This document shows positions 7,411 through 14,106 of a DNA stretch of 43,481 nucleotides, piece by piece. Both the position numbers and the translations under genes were made by a program. Within the stretch, counting starts at the first letter, position 1. Every line of letters begins with the position of its first letter. A model generated the notes under the pieces. That model saw only the letters and a program-made list of their open reading frames with translations, had not been told where the DNA came from and ran no database searches. Origin of the DNA: a virus; the IMG/VR virus record IMGVR_UViG_3300030388_001030, positions 1 to 43,481 of that record; one strand, 5' to 3'.

Positions 7411-7602
7411 TTAATTATTTATTAAGGTTACTAAATTTCTTACTTGATTTACACTACTGTTAGTTGTTCTTCTAAAGTTATCAAACGCCTTGTGATAAGG
7501 ATGTAAGCTATCTTGTGAATTGTTGTTAGTGTAAAAATTATCGTTGTTAGCTTTAAATTGCTTGCCTGAAATACTACAGGTCTTCATTTTTGGTCTAGCC
7601 AT
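7411..7602 (-). CDS. Small protein resembling a zinc finger that has lost its cysteines
   Basis: A 63-residue basic protein. The stretch 'KTCSISGKQF' then 'NFYTNNNSQDSLHPYHKAF' follows the outline of treble-clef/HNH-associated zinc motifs of the form CxxCgkxx...FYxxxxxxDGLxxxCKxC, but three of the four cysteines are Ser, His and Phe. That suggests a family member whose metal site is lost or rebuilt with His. Lies between exonuclease and SSB with 2- and 3-base gaps. Function unknown. Confidence 0.65.
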   Translation of the reverse strand: MARPKMKTCSISGKQFKANNDNFYTNNNSQDSLHPYHKAFDNFRRTTNSSVNQVRNLVTLINN

Positions 7603-7605
7603 GGT

Positions 7606-8337
7606 TTATAAGGTTTTGTTAATAAAATATTGTGTAGGATCAAAGCCTTCTGACTTATAAAATAATTCATAAGCAGCGACTGCTCTTTCGACTTTGTCCT
7701 TACCGTTTTTGTAAAATTGTGGTGAGCAATCAAATAATCCTATTTGACCTGTGTTTTTATCTATAGCGATAAATAACATTTCATAGCCAAATAGTTTACT
7801 ATAAATATAAGCTTGACTATCATAATTGTACTTAGAAGCTGACCACTTAAATGACTGAAGATCTGCTGTTGTTTTTAAATCTATTATCAGTTTTTCGTCG
7901 TGGTTTATTATATCAGCTTTGCCTTTCCAATTATGGCCTTCAAGCTCTGTAATGCCTGGTAGTTCGTATTCTACGTTATTACCTCTAATTAGGTCATGAC
8001 AAATTTTATTCTCTAACATTTTGTCTGTTAGTTTCTCAATTTTGTCAACCTCGTGTTGTAATAAGCAGAGCTCCCCGCCAGATATCTCTTTATAAGCCTT
8101 TGAGTTTCTAGTAGTTGCTTCTATAACCTTAAACTTTTTAAGTTTATCTGGTTCTAATATAGCTGTGTGGAAATATCCACCTACTAGAAATGCTGGTCTA
8201 GGCTCTAGTCCTTTACCTAAGCTTAAAGGGTTTGTAAGTAAAGTTCCGACATCAGAATTACTTAAGTACTGTTTTCCAAAAGCACCGTAGTAATGTTCGT
8301 CTTCTCGTAACTTTTTAATTACCTCTTCTTTATTCAT
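7606..8337 (-). CDS. Phage recombination exonuclease, PD-(D/E)XK (RecE/lambda-exo-like) family
   Basis: A 243-residue nuclease expected to resect double-stranded DNA ends 5' to 3', giving 3' tails for the annealing protein encoded next to it. Recognisable elements: 'VGGYFHTAILEPDKL' near residues 52-66 (the G.xxH..LEPDxF signature), Asp142 in 'WKGKADII', Asp153-Leu-Lys155 in 'IIDLKTT' as the PD...DxK catalytic core, and 'SQAYIYSKL' (174-182) as the trailing QxxxY motif. All catalytic residues are present. One base separates it from the ERF gene, the typical SSAP-exonuclease pairing. Confidence 0.88.
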   Translation of the reverse strand: MNKEEVIKKLREDEHYYGAFGKQYLSNSDVGTLLTNPLSLGKGLEPRPAFLVGGYFHTAILEPDKLKKFKVIEATTRNSKAYKEISGGELCLLQHEVDKIEKLTDKMLENKICHDLIRGNNVEYELPGITELEGHNWKGKADIINHDEKLIIDLKTTADLQSFKWSASKYNYDSQAYIYSKLFGYEMLFIAIDKNTGQIGLFDCSPQFYKNGKDKVERAVAAYELFYKSEGFDPTQYFINKTL

Positions 8338-8338
8338 A

Positions 8339-8887
8339 TTATAGTGTGTTTAATGCTCCTTCTATTTCTTGAGATAGAGCATATTTAGCCTTTATGGCTG
8401 ACAATTTACCGCCTGCTGTTACATATTGAACCGCTTTTTCATAAGCTGGATCTTTTTTAGACGTTAAAGTTGGCTTCTTAGGTTCGAATTTCTTCTTACC
8501 ATGATCATTAGTTGCATCTGCATCCGCTGTGTCGTCTATTAGAAATAGATTACCTAGCGCATACTTTTTGCCATAACTCGACGCACTACCATATTGTTGA
8601 GGTACTTGCATACCTTTTTGGTTTAAGTCTACACCTACGATTGCTTGCGCAATAATCGAGCTTTCCCCGTCGCTTAGTAATGCCGTGGTTCTTATAACCG
8701 GCTTATCACTTGGGGATATTAGCTCTTCATTTATCGTAACTGAGACGCCTAGCTCCTTTAAAAAGGGTTTTGTAGCTTCGAGAATATCTTCGGCTGATCT
8801 GAAGTTGTATTTGCCGAAAGAATTAAATCTAGATTTTTTAGATTTAAAGTTTGTTTGAATTGTAATTAACTTATCGTTTAAAGTCAT
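8339..8887 (-). CDS. erf: ERF-family single-strand annealing protein
   Basis: A 182-residue recombinase of the P22 Erf type, which anneals complementary ssDNA during phage recombination and genome circularisation. The diagnostic block is at 97-115 (QQYGSASSYGKKYALGNLF), matching the family pattern GSAxxYxxRYALxxLL, followed by the acidic 'DDTADADATND'. The N-terminal part ('FNSFGKYNFRSAEDILEATKP') is also family-like. First gene of the recombination pair with the exonuclease. Upstream, 8888-8949 is a short AT-rich intergenic stretch with a direct ATACCAA repeat and TATA-like segments that may carry a promoter. Confidence 0.9.
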   Translation of the reverse strand: MTLNDKLITIQTNFKSKKSRFNSFGKYNFRSAEDILEATKPFLKELGVSVTINEELISPSDKPVIRTTALLSDGESSIIAQAIVGVDLNQKGMQVPQQYGSASSYGKKYALGNLFLIDDTADADATNDHGKKKFEPKKPTLTSKKDPAYEKAVQYVTAGGKLSAIKAKYALSQEIEGALNTL

Positions 8888-8949
8888 AATATTTGGTATT
8901 TGGTATATCTATATAATTACACATAAATATACAGTTTTACATTGTTAAC

Positions 8950-9705
8950 TTACAGGTAGTCAAGCACTTGTGAGTGATCTACGTTATTTATTAACCTGTC
9001 TACTGCCTGTCTTTTTATCTCTGAAACACGCACATAATTGCTAACTCCTGGTATCTTTAAAATAGATGCTATTTGCTTAGCTGAATGTTTGTCGCAGTCT
9101 AATCCATATGAAAGTCTTAACACTTCATACTCTTGGTTCTTGAGATGTTTTTGCATCAAACCTTTTAAATATAAGTTTAATAACTGTATGTTATAAGGCT
9201 CAGAATTATCTTCTATTTGATGATACATACTTTCTTCTTCGTTTTTCATAGGTTTATCTATACTTAAAAATATAGAATTAAAAAACATTTGTACCATAGC
9301 TTTGTCTTTTGTAGACCTCATTTCGTTGAGCTTGTGCTCTGGTATTCTTATATTGCCTCTATGTCTGTCTACTCTTCGACGTATAGCGCCTTTAATTCTT
9401 TTACTAAAAAAAGACTTTAAAGATTTTTCAACATCTTCTTTTTCATTTAGTATTTCCCAATTGAGCTTATCTACTGCTCTTACTAAAGCTTCATTACCAA
9501 TCTGTAGTAGATCTAAGATGCTTAATACACCTGAAGCATGTCCTGCTGTTGAAAATTTTCTTGCCATAGATTCAACTAGTGGCATGAATTTAACAACTAA
9601 CTCATCTCTTGTGTACTCATCCCAAAATAAACCATCTAGGTCATTGATAGATTTCTTTACATCTTCTTTATATCTGATGTAGTTTTGTATATTATATTTC
9701 TTCAT
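8950..9705 (-). CDS. Sigma-70-like RNA polymerase sigma factor
   Basis: A 251-residue transcription factor. Residues about 35-120 read as sigma region 2: 'LVVKFMPLVESMARKF', then 'LDLLQIGNEALVRAVDKLNW' as the core-binding helix, then 'FSKRIKGAIRRRVDRHRG' as the -10 DNA-binding/melting part. Residues about 190-240 form a region-4-like HTH ('EVLRLSYGLDCDKHSAKQIASIL' in outline). Region 3 is poorly conserved, as in group 3/4 and phage sigma factors. It would redirect host RNA polymerase to phage promoters. It overlaps the upstream HTH gene by 14 bases, so the two regulators are co-produced. Confidence 0.82.
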   Translation of the reverse strand: MKKYNIQNYIRYKEDVKKSINDLDGLFWDEYTRDELVVKFMPLVESMARKFSTAGHASGVLSILDLLQIGNEALVRAVDKLNWEILNEKEDVEKSLKSFFSKRIKGAIRRRVDRHRGNIRIPEHKLNEMRSTKDKAMVQMFFNSIFLSIDKPMKNEEESMYHQIEDNSEPYNIQLLNLYLKGLMQKHLKNQEYEVLRLSYGLDCDKHSAKQIASILKIPGVSNYVRVSEIKRQAVDRLINNVDHSQVLDYL

Positions 9706-10306
9706 TTAAAAGTTGTTTTTCATTTCTTAATGAATCGTTTAAATTTCTATGAACAGTTCTAGTTGAGCAATTAAGTAGACCTGCTACTCTGCCCCACGTT
9801 ATTTTTTTACCAAGCTCATTCATGTCTAACATACACTGGTATATTGATTCTTGATCTACCATGTTTTTTCTCCCTATTAATTTACCTACAATCTTAAGCT
9901 TTTCGCTAACATCTAACATACAAAAGTCTTTAAATATAACTTTACGTATTTTATTTTTTGGAGGTTCGCCACCTATCGCAAATACATCGTCTATCATAGC
10001 ATTTAACTTTTTGTCACTAATAAAAAATGTAACAAATCCGTTTTCTTTGTCTGCAATAAAATGATATACATGCGAAGGTAATAATCCGTTATCTTGATTT
10101 AAGTAATATAAAACAAGATAGTGCCATTTCAAACTCTTGTATGTTGTTATTTTAGCTTTAGTATTAAATAAACAATAGTGCTCGTATGTACCATTTTCAA
10201 AGAACATGTACTCGTTAGTCTCAACAGTAGCGATGTCATTAATAGGCATTTGCCTATAGATAACTTTTTGCTCATTGAGCCATTGTATTTTTCTTTTCTG
10301 TGACAT
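9692..10306 (-). CDS. DNA-binding regulator with C-terminal HTH
   Basis: A 204-residue protein. The C-terminal part 'ITWGRVAGLLNCSTRTVHRNLND' (about 168-190) is a helix-turn-helix with the pattern VAxxLxxSxRTVxRxL. The N-terminal ~150 residues are not recognised, with aromatic beta-like stretches ('YEHYCLFNTKAKITTYKSLKWHY' in outline). Its start codon lies inside one of two copies of a 43-bp dyad (10301-10343), so autoregulation is likely; the second copy precedes the right-arm genes. Encoded in one unit with the sigma factor. Likely the phage's main temporal regulator, by inference. Confidence 0.72.
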   Translation of the reverse strand: MSQKRKIQWLNEQKVIYRQMPINDIATVETNEYMFFENGTYEHYCLFNTKAKITTYKSLKWHYLVLYYLNQDNGLLPSHVYHFIADKENGFVTFFISDKKLNAMIDDVFAIGGEPPKNKIRKVIFKDFCMLDVSEKLKIVGKLIGRKNMVDQESIYQCMLDMNELGKKITWGRVAGLLNCSTRTVHRNLNDSLRNEKQLLNEEI

Positions 10307-10343
10307 AAGCCTATTACTTATATATACTATAGGGCATGTGTCA
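10301..10343. promoter_or_regulatory. 43-bp dyad element, copy 1, over the start of the HTH regulator gene
   Basis: Inverted arms TGACATAAGCC and GGCATGTGTCA (9 of 11 positions symmetric) enclose a TA-rich centre, TACTTATATATACT. Copy 2, at 18350-18392, has exactly the same 43-bp length, with arm matches of 10/11 and 11/12. The left arm contains the start codon of the HTH gene (complement of CAT at 10304-10306), as in an autoregulatory operator, and the centre could hold the -10 of its promoter. Confidence 0.65.
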
Positions 10344-10346
10344 TGC

Positions 10347-10481
10347 TTAGTATAAAATTAGTTTTAATCTTCGATTATATTTATTTAAAAGCCTTGCTTT
10401 ATTATAAACTTTTAGTTTATTGTTACCTGAAATAACATCTCTTATTATTTCACCATTAAGCAGGTTAATTTTGTTTTCCAT
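10347..10481 (-). CDS. Small basic protein, unknown
   Basis: A 44-residue frame (MENKINLLNG...) rich in Lys, Arg, Asn and Leu, with a basic end ('NKYNRRLKLILY'). The frame stays open back to an ATG at 10541, which would add 20 very basic residues. I prefer 10481 because the longer form would lie over the 38-residue gene in another frame, whereas this start overlaps that gene's stop by only 17 bases. Stop is 4 bases before the dyad element. Confidence 0.5.
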   Translation of the reverse strand: MENKINLLNGEIIRDVISGNNKLKVYNKARLLNKYNRRLKLILY

Positions 10482-10581
10482 GAACCTTACGTGCCGGGCT
10501 TTTCTTTTGCGCCTTTTTAATGCGTTCAGATATGTTTTCATAATTAGTTTCTATTAAGTGTTTATACAGTTTTTTACTCAT
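10465..10581 (-). CDS. 38-residue basic peptide, unknown
   Basis: Frame MSKKLYKHLIETNYENISER..., mostly helical, then Lys-rich. The start sits in an ATGAGTAA overlap with the stop of the upstream 66-residue gene, the same coupling used elsewhere in this arm, which is the main support. Competes with a longer frame on the same strand (10347-10541); both cannot be fully coding without heavy overlap. Confidence 0.55.
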   Translation of the reverse strand: MSKKLYKHLIETNYENISERIKKAQKKSPARKVHGKQN

Positions 10582-10774
10582 AAGCTTTGGGTGATTTTAA
10601 GCCGGAATACGCACAAAAAGAGTGTATTAAAGGCAATGCTTCTAGTAAAAGGTTTACATAGGTTGCTCCATCATATCCTGATCCGGTCCATTTTGTTAAT
10701 TGTTCTGTTGTTAAGTTATGCGATAAAGACTCTAATTCTTCTATAGGCATAAGATCTATTTGTTTTGCTGTCAT
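10574..10774 (-). CDS. Small acidic protein, unknown
   Basis: A 66-residue protein with an acidic helical N-terminus ('LMPIEELESLSHNLTTEQL') and a hydrophobic second half ('TYVNLLLEALPLIHSFCAYSG'). The second half is more like a buried helix than a membrane span, since it holds Glu and His. Followed by a coupled 38-residue gene; preceded after 10 bases by a 28-residue frame. No family recognised. Confidence 0.62.
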   Translation of the reverse strand: MTAKQIDLMPIEELESLSHNLTTEQLTKWTGSGYDGATYVNLLLEALPLIHSFCAYSGLKSPKAYE

Positions 10775-10784
10775 TTTATGTTAT

Positions 10785-10871
10785 TTATTCATAGTGTTTC
10801 TCTAACAAGAGGTTTGCTACTTCTTGGCTTATCATGTTCTCGTTGTATAGTTTCCATATTAATTTACTCAT
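10785..10871 (-). CDS. 28-residue peptide coupled to the ligase gene
   Basis: Frame MSKLIWKLYNENMISQEVAN..., ending LLLEKHYE. Its ATG overlaps the DNA ligase stop in the ATGAGTAA arrangement, and it fills the space to the next gene. Composition (amphipathic helix) resembles real phage microproteins, but at this length a chance frame cannot be excluded. Confidence 0.45.
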   Translation of the reverse strand: MSKLIWKLYNENMISQEVANLLLEKHYE

Positions 10872-11700
10872 AATTTCTAAGTGCTTTAAATAGCGGATGT
10901 CTGTAAGAACCTGCTTTAGTTCGTTGAAAGTAAGTAAATGTAGCTCGCTTACCGATATAATCGTTTACATCTACAAGCATGTCAGCTAGATCTTCGTAGT
11001 TGTAGCCTTTACCTGGTGGACAACCAAACTCAATACCTTCGTCATCTTGCATAATAAACTTACCAATTGTACCTATACGTTTGCCTTTACCTGTTACATA
11101 GCCAATAATTGTAGCTTCAGTGTCGCTAAAGTCTTTAAACTTTTGTAAGTTATAAGATCGTTTTTGTTCATAAGGATTGTTAAGCCTTAGTATAGATCCT
11201 TCATAGCCTTCGCTTAGATATACTTCATGAAGATCTTGAGCCATTTTAAAGCTTGTTACAATAGGATTTTTTACTAACGTCGTTGATCTAACTATAGGCA
11301 GGTTGTTTACAAGCCAGCTATATCTAACATCATATCGGTGGTTTTTTAAACCTTTAGTAATGGTATCATATACGTGATACTGTACTAATCTTTGTGCATC
11401 TAGACGATCTTGTTCAGTTGTTTTTTGTTTTCTGACTAATGATATAATCTTTTCAAAATCGTTCTTTAGAACGTGATTATACAGCTCGCCATCTAAAACA
11501 GCAAAAGGGTGTTCTTTAAAAAAGTCTGCAAGATCACTTTCAAGATGATCAACATTTTTAAATTGCTTACCTGTTCTTGAAAATGCGCCGTCTTTAGTAA
11601 ATACACACCTTACACCATCTAGTTTTCGTTGTAAAAAAACTTTGTTAGAGAAATCAATATCTTTTTTGCCTACTTTATGTGCAAGCATTGGTTTTATCAT
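10864..11700 (-). CDS. ATP-dependent DNA ligase
   Basis: A 278-residue ligase that seals nicks in phage DNA. Nucleotidyltransferase motifs: I 'RKLDGVR' with adenylated Lys26; Ia near 'SRTGK' (41-45); III 'VLDGELY' (68-74); IV 'GYEGSILR' (165-172); V 'LQKFKDF' (185-191) with two lysines. A C-terminal OB domain of about 80 residues contains 'GKRIGTIGKFI' and the family-typical 'FTYFQRTKAGSYRHP' end. It is at the small end for ATP ligases, like T7 (359) or Chlorella virus PBCV-1 (298). Start is coupled to the upstream gene by ATGA. Confidence 0.95.
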   Translation of the reverse strand: MIKPMLAHKVGKKDIDFSNKVFLQRKLDGVRCVFTKDGAFSRTGKQFKNVDHLESDLADFFKEHPFAVLDGELYNHVLKNDFEKIISLVRKQKTTEQDRLDAQRLVQYHVYDTITKGLKNHRYDVRYSWLVNNLPIVRSTTLVKNPIVTSFKMAQDLHEVYLSEGYEGSILRLNNPYEQKRSYNLQKFKDFSDTEATIIGYVTGKGKRIGTIGKFIMQDDEGIEFGCPPGKGYNYEDLADMLVDVNDYIGKRATFTYFQRTKAGSYRHPLFKALRNYE

Positions 11701-11945
11701 AGTTTATTTATTTTATTTTCTATTATTTTAATTTTATTTTTTAACACAGCACACTTGTCGTATTCTTCTCTTTCCAAATAAGAGGACAATAGCGTCATAA
11801 GTCTAGCTAACTCAGCTAGTAATATTTGCTCCTTGTCTTCTTCTGGTATTTTAAAAGACTCTTCATATGCCGTAGGATTAGCCGCTAAATCATATAGTAA
11901 CTCAGCAACTCTTTTTGCTATTCTTTCTATATCTTCGTCGTTCAT
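11697..11945 (-). CDS. Small helical protein with a UVR-like motif
   Basis: An 82-residue protein; start taken as the ATG at 11945 (MNDEDIERIAKRV), because the longer frame back to 11990 would lie within the upstream gene. The segment 'YLEREEYDKCAVLKNKIKIIENKI' near the C-terminus follows the UVR-motif outline (L.....eYEkAA.LRDkI..L) found in UvrB/UvrC and Clp proteins as a protein-contact helix pair. It directly precedes the ligase (4-base overlap). A copy of the repeated promoter motif ends at its start codon, so the mRNA may be nearly leaderless. Confidence 0.65.
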   Translation of the reverse strand: MNDEDIERIAKRVAELLYDLAANPTAYEESFKIPEEDKEQILLAELARLMTLLSSYLEREEYDKCAVLKNKIKIIENKINKL

Positions 11946-11971
11946 ATATATTATCAATACTAGTTTGTATT
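11944..11971 (-). promoter_or_regulatory. Repeated left-arm promoter motif, ligase-operon copy
   Basis: Minus strand reads AATACAAAC, then TAGTAT, then TGATAATATATATG, matching the upstream (AATACAAA) and TGATAATATA blocks of the other copies at the same spacing. It lies in the 3' end of the 150-residue gene. The start codon ATG of the next gene is only about ten bases from the -10-like block. Confidence 0.5.
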
Positions 11972-12412
11972 TTGTTTGTGTTTCTGCCAATCAGTGTAAT
12001 CGTAATCACTTTTATAATTTTTTATTATATTTTCTGGTTTTAGTACAAATACACACTCGTCTCTGCGTTGATTCCAACACGAAATCCATATATCTTTTTT
12101 GCCCGTCCATATAACATAAGTGTACATGTGATCTATGTCTACGTGGGAAGGATATAAATACTGCGAGCCATAGTAAAAATCTTTTACTAAGTTTGATGCT
12201 ATTTTTGCAGAATCTGTAACTATTCCGTTGTTTTTCATATGATTAACCCAATTAGCTAATTCTACAGCTCTGTATTCAGGATAACCATCATGATGAAGAT
12301 ACATGTTTACATAGCTGTTTCTGTCTACTAATTCAGGATTACAAGCAAAGCCAGCCTCATTGTGTGAAGCTAGCTCTCTATTCACTATCATTGTTACACT
12401 TCTAGTTGCCAT
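11960..12412 (-). CDS. Conserved-looking phage protein, unknown
   Basis: A 150-residue soluble protein. The N-terminus has strand-like 'RSVTMIVNREL'; the middle 'SYVNMYLHHDGYPEYRAVELANWV' is distinctive and resembles a pattern I associate with marine phage hypothetical proteins; the end is Trp/Tyr/Asp-rich. No catalytic motif is evident. Overlaps the upstream gene by 11 bases. Function unknown. Confidence 0.72.
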   Translation of the reverse strand: MATRSVTMIVNRELASHNEAGFACNPELVDRNSYVNMYLHHDGYPEYRAVELANWVNHMKNNGIVTDSAKIASNLVKDFYYGSQYLYPSHVDIDHMYTYVIWTGKKDIWISCWNQRRDECVFVLKPENIIKNYKSDYDYTDWQKHKQNTN

Positions 12413-12602
12413 AATTTAGCTTTATTAAATTTTCAATGTCGTTTTCTAGTGACACGATCTCTTCTGCTGTTATCAAGAATTGTTCAATAGCTACAGTTTC
12501 ATAACTACTTAATTCGTCGCATCCGCCTTCTTGAATAGCGTTAACACAATCTTGCATTGCTCTCACCGTGTTTTCAAAACGACAGTAACTCATATTTGCC
12601 AT
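12402..12602 (-). CDS. Small helical phage protein ('MSYCRFENT' type)
   Basis: A 66-residue acidic protein starting MANMSYCRFENT; the internal Met at residue 4 (12593) could be the true start. The combination 'MSYCRFENT...MQDCVNAI...LSSYE' is one I recognise from small phage proteins of unknown role; three cysteines, mostly helix. Preceded by 150 bases of structured non-coding sequence. Confidence 0.7.
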   Translation of the reverse strand: MANMSYCRFENTVRAMQDCVNAIQEGGCDELSSYETVAIEQFLITAEEIVSLENDIENLIKLNYGN

Positions 12603-12635
12603 AATTTTTTGTTTTTAGTTAATAATTAGTAATAT

Positions 12636-12699
12636 TTCAACACACCCGCGTTATCATGGGTTATCACCCGTAGCCTAAAAGGTTAACGAGTGTATTGAA
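12636..12699 (-). other. Candidate structured RNA (three-way junction) before the 66-residue gene
   Basis: On the minus strand a 13-bp stem pairs 12699-12687 with 12648-12636, including G-U pairs. It encloses two short perfect hairpins: CCT-TTT-AGG (12682-12674) and GGGT-GATA-ACCC (12669-12658). It follows directly after a tRNA-like minihelix and precedes the start at 12602. There is no U-run, so it is not a simple terminator. A cis-acting or processed RNA is possible. Confidence 0.45.
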
Positions 12700-12703
12700 T
12701 AGT

Positions 12704-12747
12704 TGGCGCAGCAGGAATCGAACCTGCTATATATTTTCCATCGCGCC
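12704..12747 (-). ncRNA. tRNA-like minihelix (acceptor plus T arm only)
   Basis: Minus strand: acceptor-like GGCGCG pairs with TGCGCC (6 bp, one G-U), and a perfect T arm GCAGG-TTCGATT-CCTGC is present. The strands are joined by a 14-base linker where D and anticodon arms should be; total 44 nt with a discriminator-like A. It begins 5 bases after the stop of the 87-residue gene. It keeps the part of tRNA that RNase P and EF-Tu recognise but has no anticodon, so it cannot act as a normal tRNA. Confidence 0.5.
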
Positions 12748-12752
12748 TATTG

Positions 12753-13016
12753 TTAATCCAGTAAGACCATATAGGCTTCTGCATTGTTTTGTCTAAACCA
12801 AGATAATCCTTTTCGTAAGTCTCTAACTATCTCGTCGCCTCCTATGAACATAGGATGCTCAAGTGTCATATTCGCACCCATTACAAAGTCATACATACTA
12901 AGCTCTATATTATTTAGCTCAATACTTTGACCTGTAAATATGTTTTCTACAACTTCACCCTCGTCATATGTTGCACCCTTAAACCACTTTGGTAGTTCCT
13001 GTTTGTTCTCTTTCAT
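12753..13016 (-). CDS. Conserved-looking phage protein, unknown
   Basis: An 87-residue protein with the order 'LPKWFKGATYDEGEVVEN', 'FTGQSIELNNIELSMYDFVMGANM', 'RKGLSWFRQNNAEAYMVLLD'. I recognise this pattern from hypothetical proteins of marine phages, but no function is known to me. Mixed alpha/beta, no cysteines. Starts 38 bases inside the upstream gene. Its stop is followed within a few bases by the tRNA-like minihelix. Confidence 0.74.
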   Translation of the reverse strand: MKENKQELPKWFKGATYDEGEVVENIFTGQSIELNNIELSMYDFVMGANMTLEHPMFIGGDEIVRDLRKGLSWFRQNNAEAYMVLLD

Positions 13017-13434
13017 ATCCTTGTTCTACTAGTTCGTATTCTATTTCTTCTAATTTATTATTATAAAACTCTTGGTAAGTCTCATCTATAGCATCCATAA
13101 AGCCATACTCGTCCATCATGTACTCATCTATTTGTATTCTATTGCCTTCTATGATCACATCTGAAAGTTTTTCAAACCATTGGCTGTCATAGTAGTAAAT
13201 ATCATAGCTAAAATCAGGGTTTCTATCATCTGCTGTAGCCATATATAACTCGTAGCCGTCAGCTGTTTCTGTTGTAGTAAAGATAAAGTCGTATCTTCCC
13301 CAATCATGAACAAACTCTGATTCAAAGTGGTTTAGCACTAGTTCTAGTTTTTTATCATGATCCATTTCTTCATGCGTAAGAATACCTATATCCTCTAGCT
13401 TTTTTTCTATTAATTCATCTGTTATTTTTCTCAT
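12979..13434 (-). CDS. Acidic protein, unknown
   Basis: A 151-residue, strongly acidic protein (many Asp/Glu/Tyr), with a helical start, a beta-rich middle ('YDFIFTTTETADGYELYMATADD') and a helical end. Strong negative charge in an early-region phage protein is compatible with DNA mimicry or with binding a basic host protein, but nothing specific supports this. One-base gap to the upstream gene. Confidence 0.7.
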   Translation of the reverse strand: MRKITDELIEKKLEDIGILTHEEMDHDKKLELVLNHFESEFVHDWGRYDFIFTTTETADGYELYMATADDRNPDFSYDIYYYDSQWFEKLSDVIIEGNRIQIDEYMMDEYGFMDAIDETYQEFYNNKLEEIEYELVEQGYEREQTGTTKVV

Positions 13435-13435
13435 A

Positions 13436-13675
13436 TTAGTTACGTATTAAAATTTTATCGCCGTACATAAAGCTATTAGGATCTAATTGCCAGCTTTTTA
13501 AATCTGTATATGTAAATAAGTCTCTCATCTCGTCTATAGTTAAGTTACACCACATGTATTTAGTCATTAGTACGTATTTTAGTCTTTTAGCTGAGCTATA
13601 TTCTCTAGCACTAGCTTGTAATTGTTTTTTAACGTCAGGCAACAGCTCGTCGTAGACGGTTTTAATTTTACTCAT
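13436..13675 (-). CDS. Small basic helical protein, unknown
   Basis: A 79-residue protein: 'YDELLPDVKKQLQASAREYSSAKRLKYVL' as long helices, then 'LTIDEMRDLFTYTDLKSWQLDP'. The layout is faintly HTH-like but no confident motif. Overlaps the upstream 140-residue gene by 8 bases. Confidence 0.68.
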   Translation of the reverse strand: MSKIKTVYDELLPDVKKQLQASAREYSSAKRLKYVLMTKYMWCNLTIDEMRDLFTYTDLKSWQLDPNSFMYGDKILIRN

Positions 13676-14090
13676 ATTTTTTATAGTTTTTAAGATAATA
13701 ATTTAACATGTATACCATTCTAGTTAATGGATTGTGTATTAAAGCTCTAGCGTTGCTAGTAAATTCTTTAACTACAGGAACATCATGCTCGTTAAGCCAT
13801 ACATATCTTGTTTTTCGTTTGTATTGCGGGTTAATTTGGTAAGCACTGTAACATCCGTTTTGCCTACGAACATAGCCTGACTTGAATACAGCAAGTCTAA
13901 GTCTTTTACTATTATATTTGCACATTTGGTAGTAAGGACTTGAAGGCACAGGGAATTCAAACTCTCTGGTACCGTTTTTAGCTTGTCTTTGTGTTGTTAC
14001 TTCTTTAATGTTATACTCTATAAGTAGCCTACGTGCATAGGAGTCTTCGAGCATTTGGCGTTCTTGTTGCCAGGTATACGTATTTCTCAT
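13668..14090 (-). CDS. Basic protein, unknown
   Basis: A 140-residue, Arg/Lys/Tyr-rich protein. Helical N-terminus ('TWQQERQMLEDSYARRLLIEY'), then strand-rich ('RRQNGCYSAYQINPQYKRKTRYVWL'), then a helix. Nucleic-acid binding would fit the charge. First gene after a copy of the repeated promoter motif (14107-14136), so it probably starts a transcription unit. Confidence 0.7.
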   Translation of the reverse strand: MRNTYTWQQERQMLEDSYARRLLIEYNIKEVTTQRQAKNGTREFEFPVPSSPYYQMCKYNSKRLRLAVFKSGYVRRQNGCYSAYQINPQYKRKTRYVWLNEHDVPVVKEFTSNARALIHNPLTRMVYMLNYYLKNYKKYE

Positions 14091-14106
14091 GTTTAATTTA
14101 GTTTAA

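Noticed and set aside
10482-10541. N-terminal extension MKTYLNALKRRKRKARHVRF of the small basic protein at 10347
   Set aside because: It would read most of the coupled 38-residue gene in another frame; the shorter start at 10481 fits the packing better, though this is not certain.
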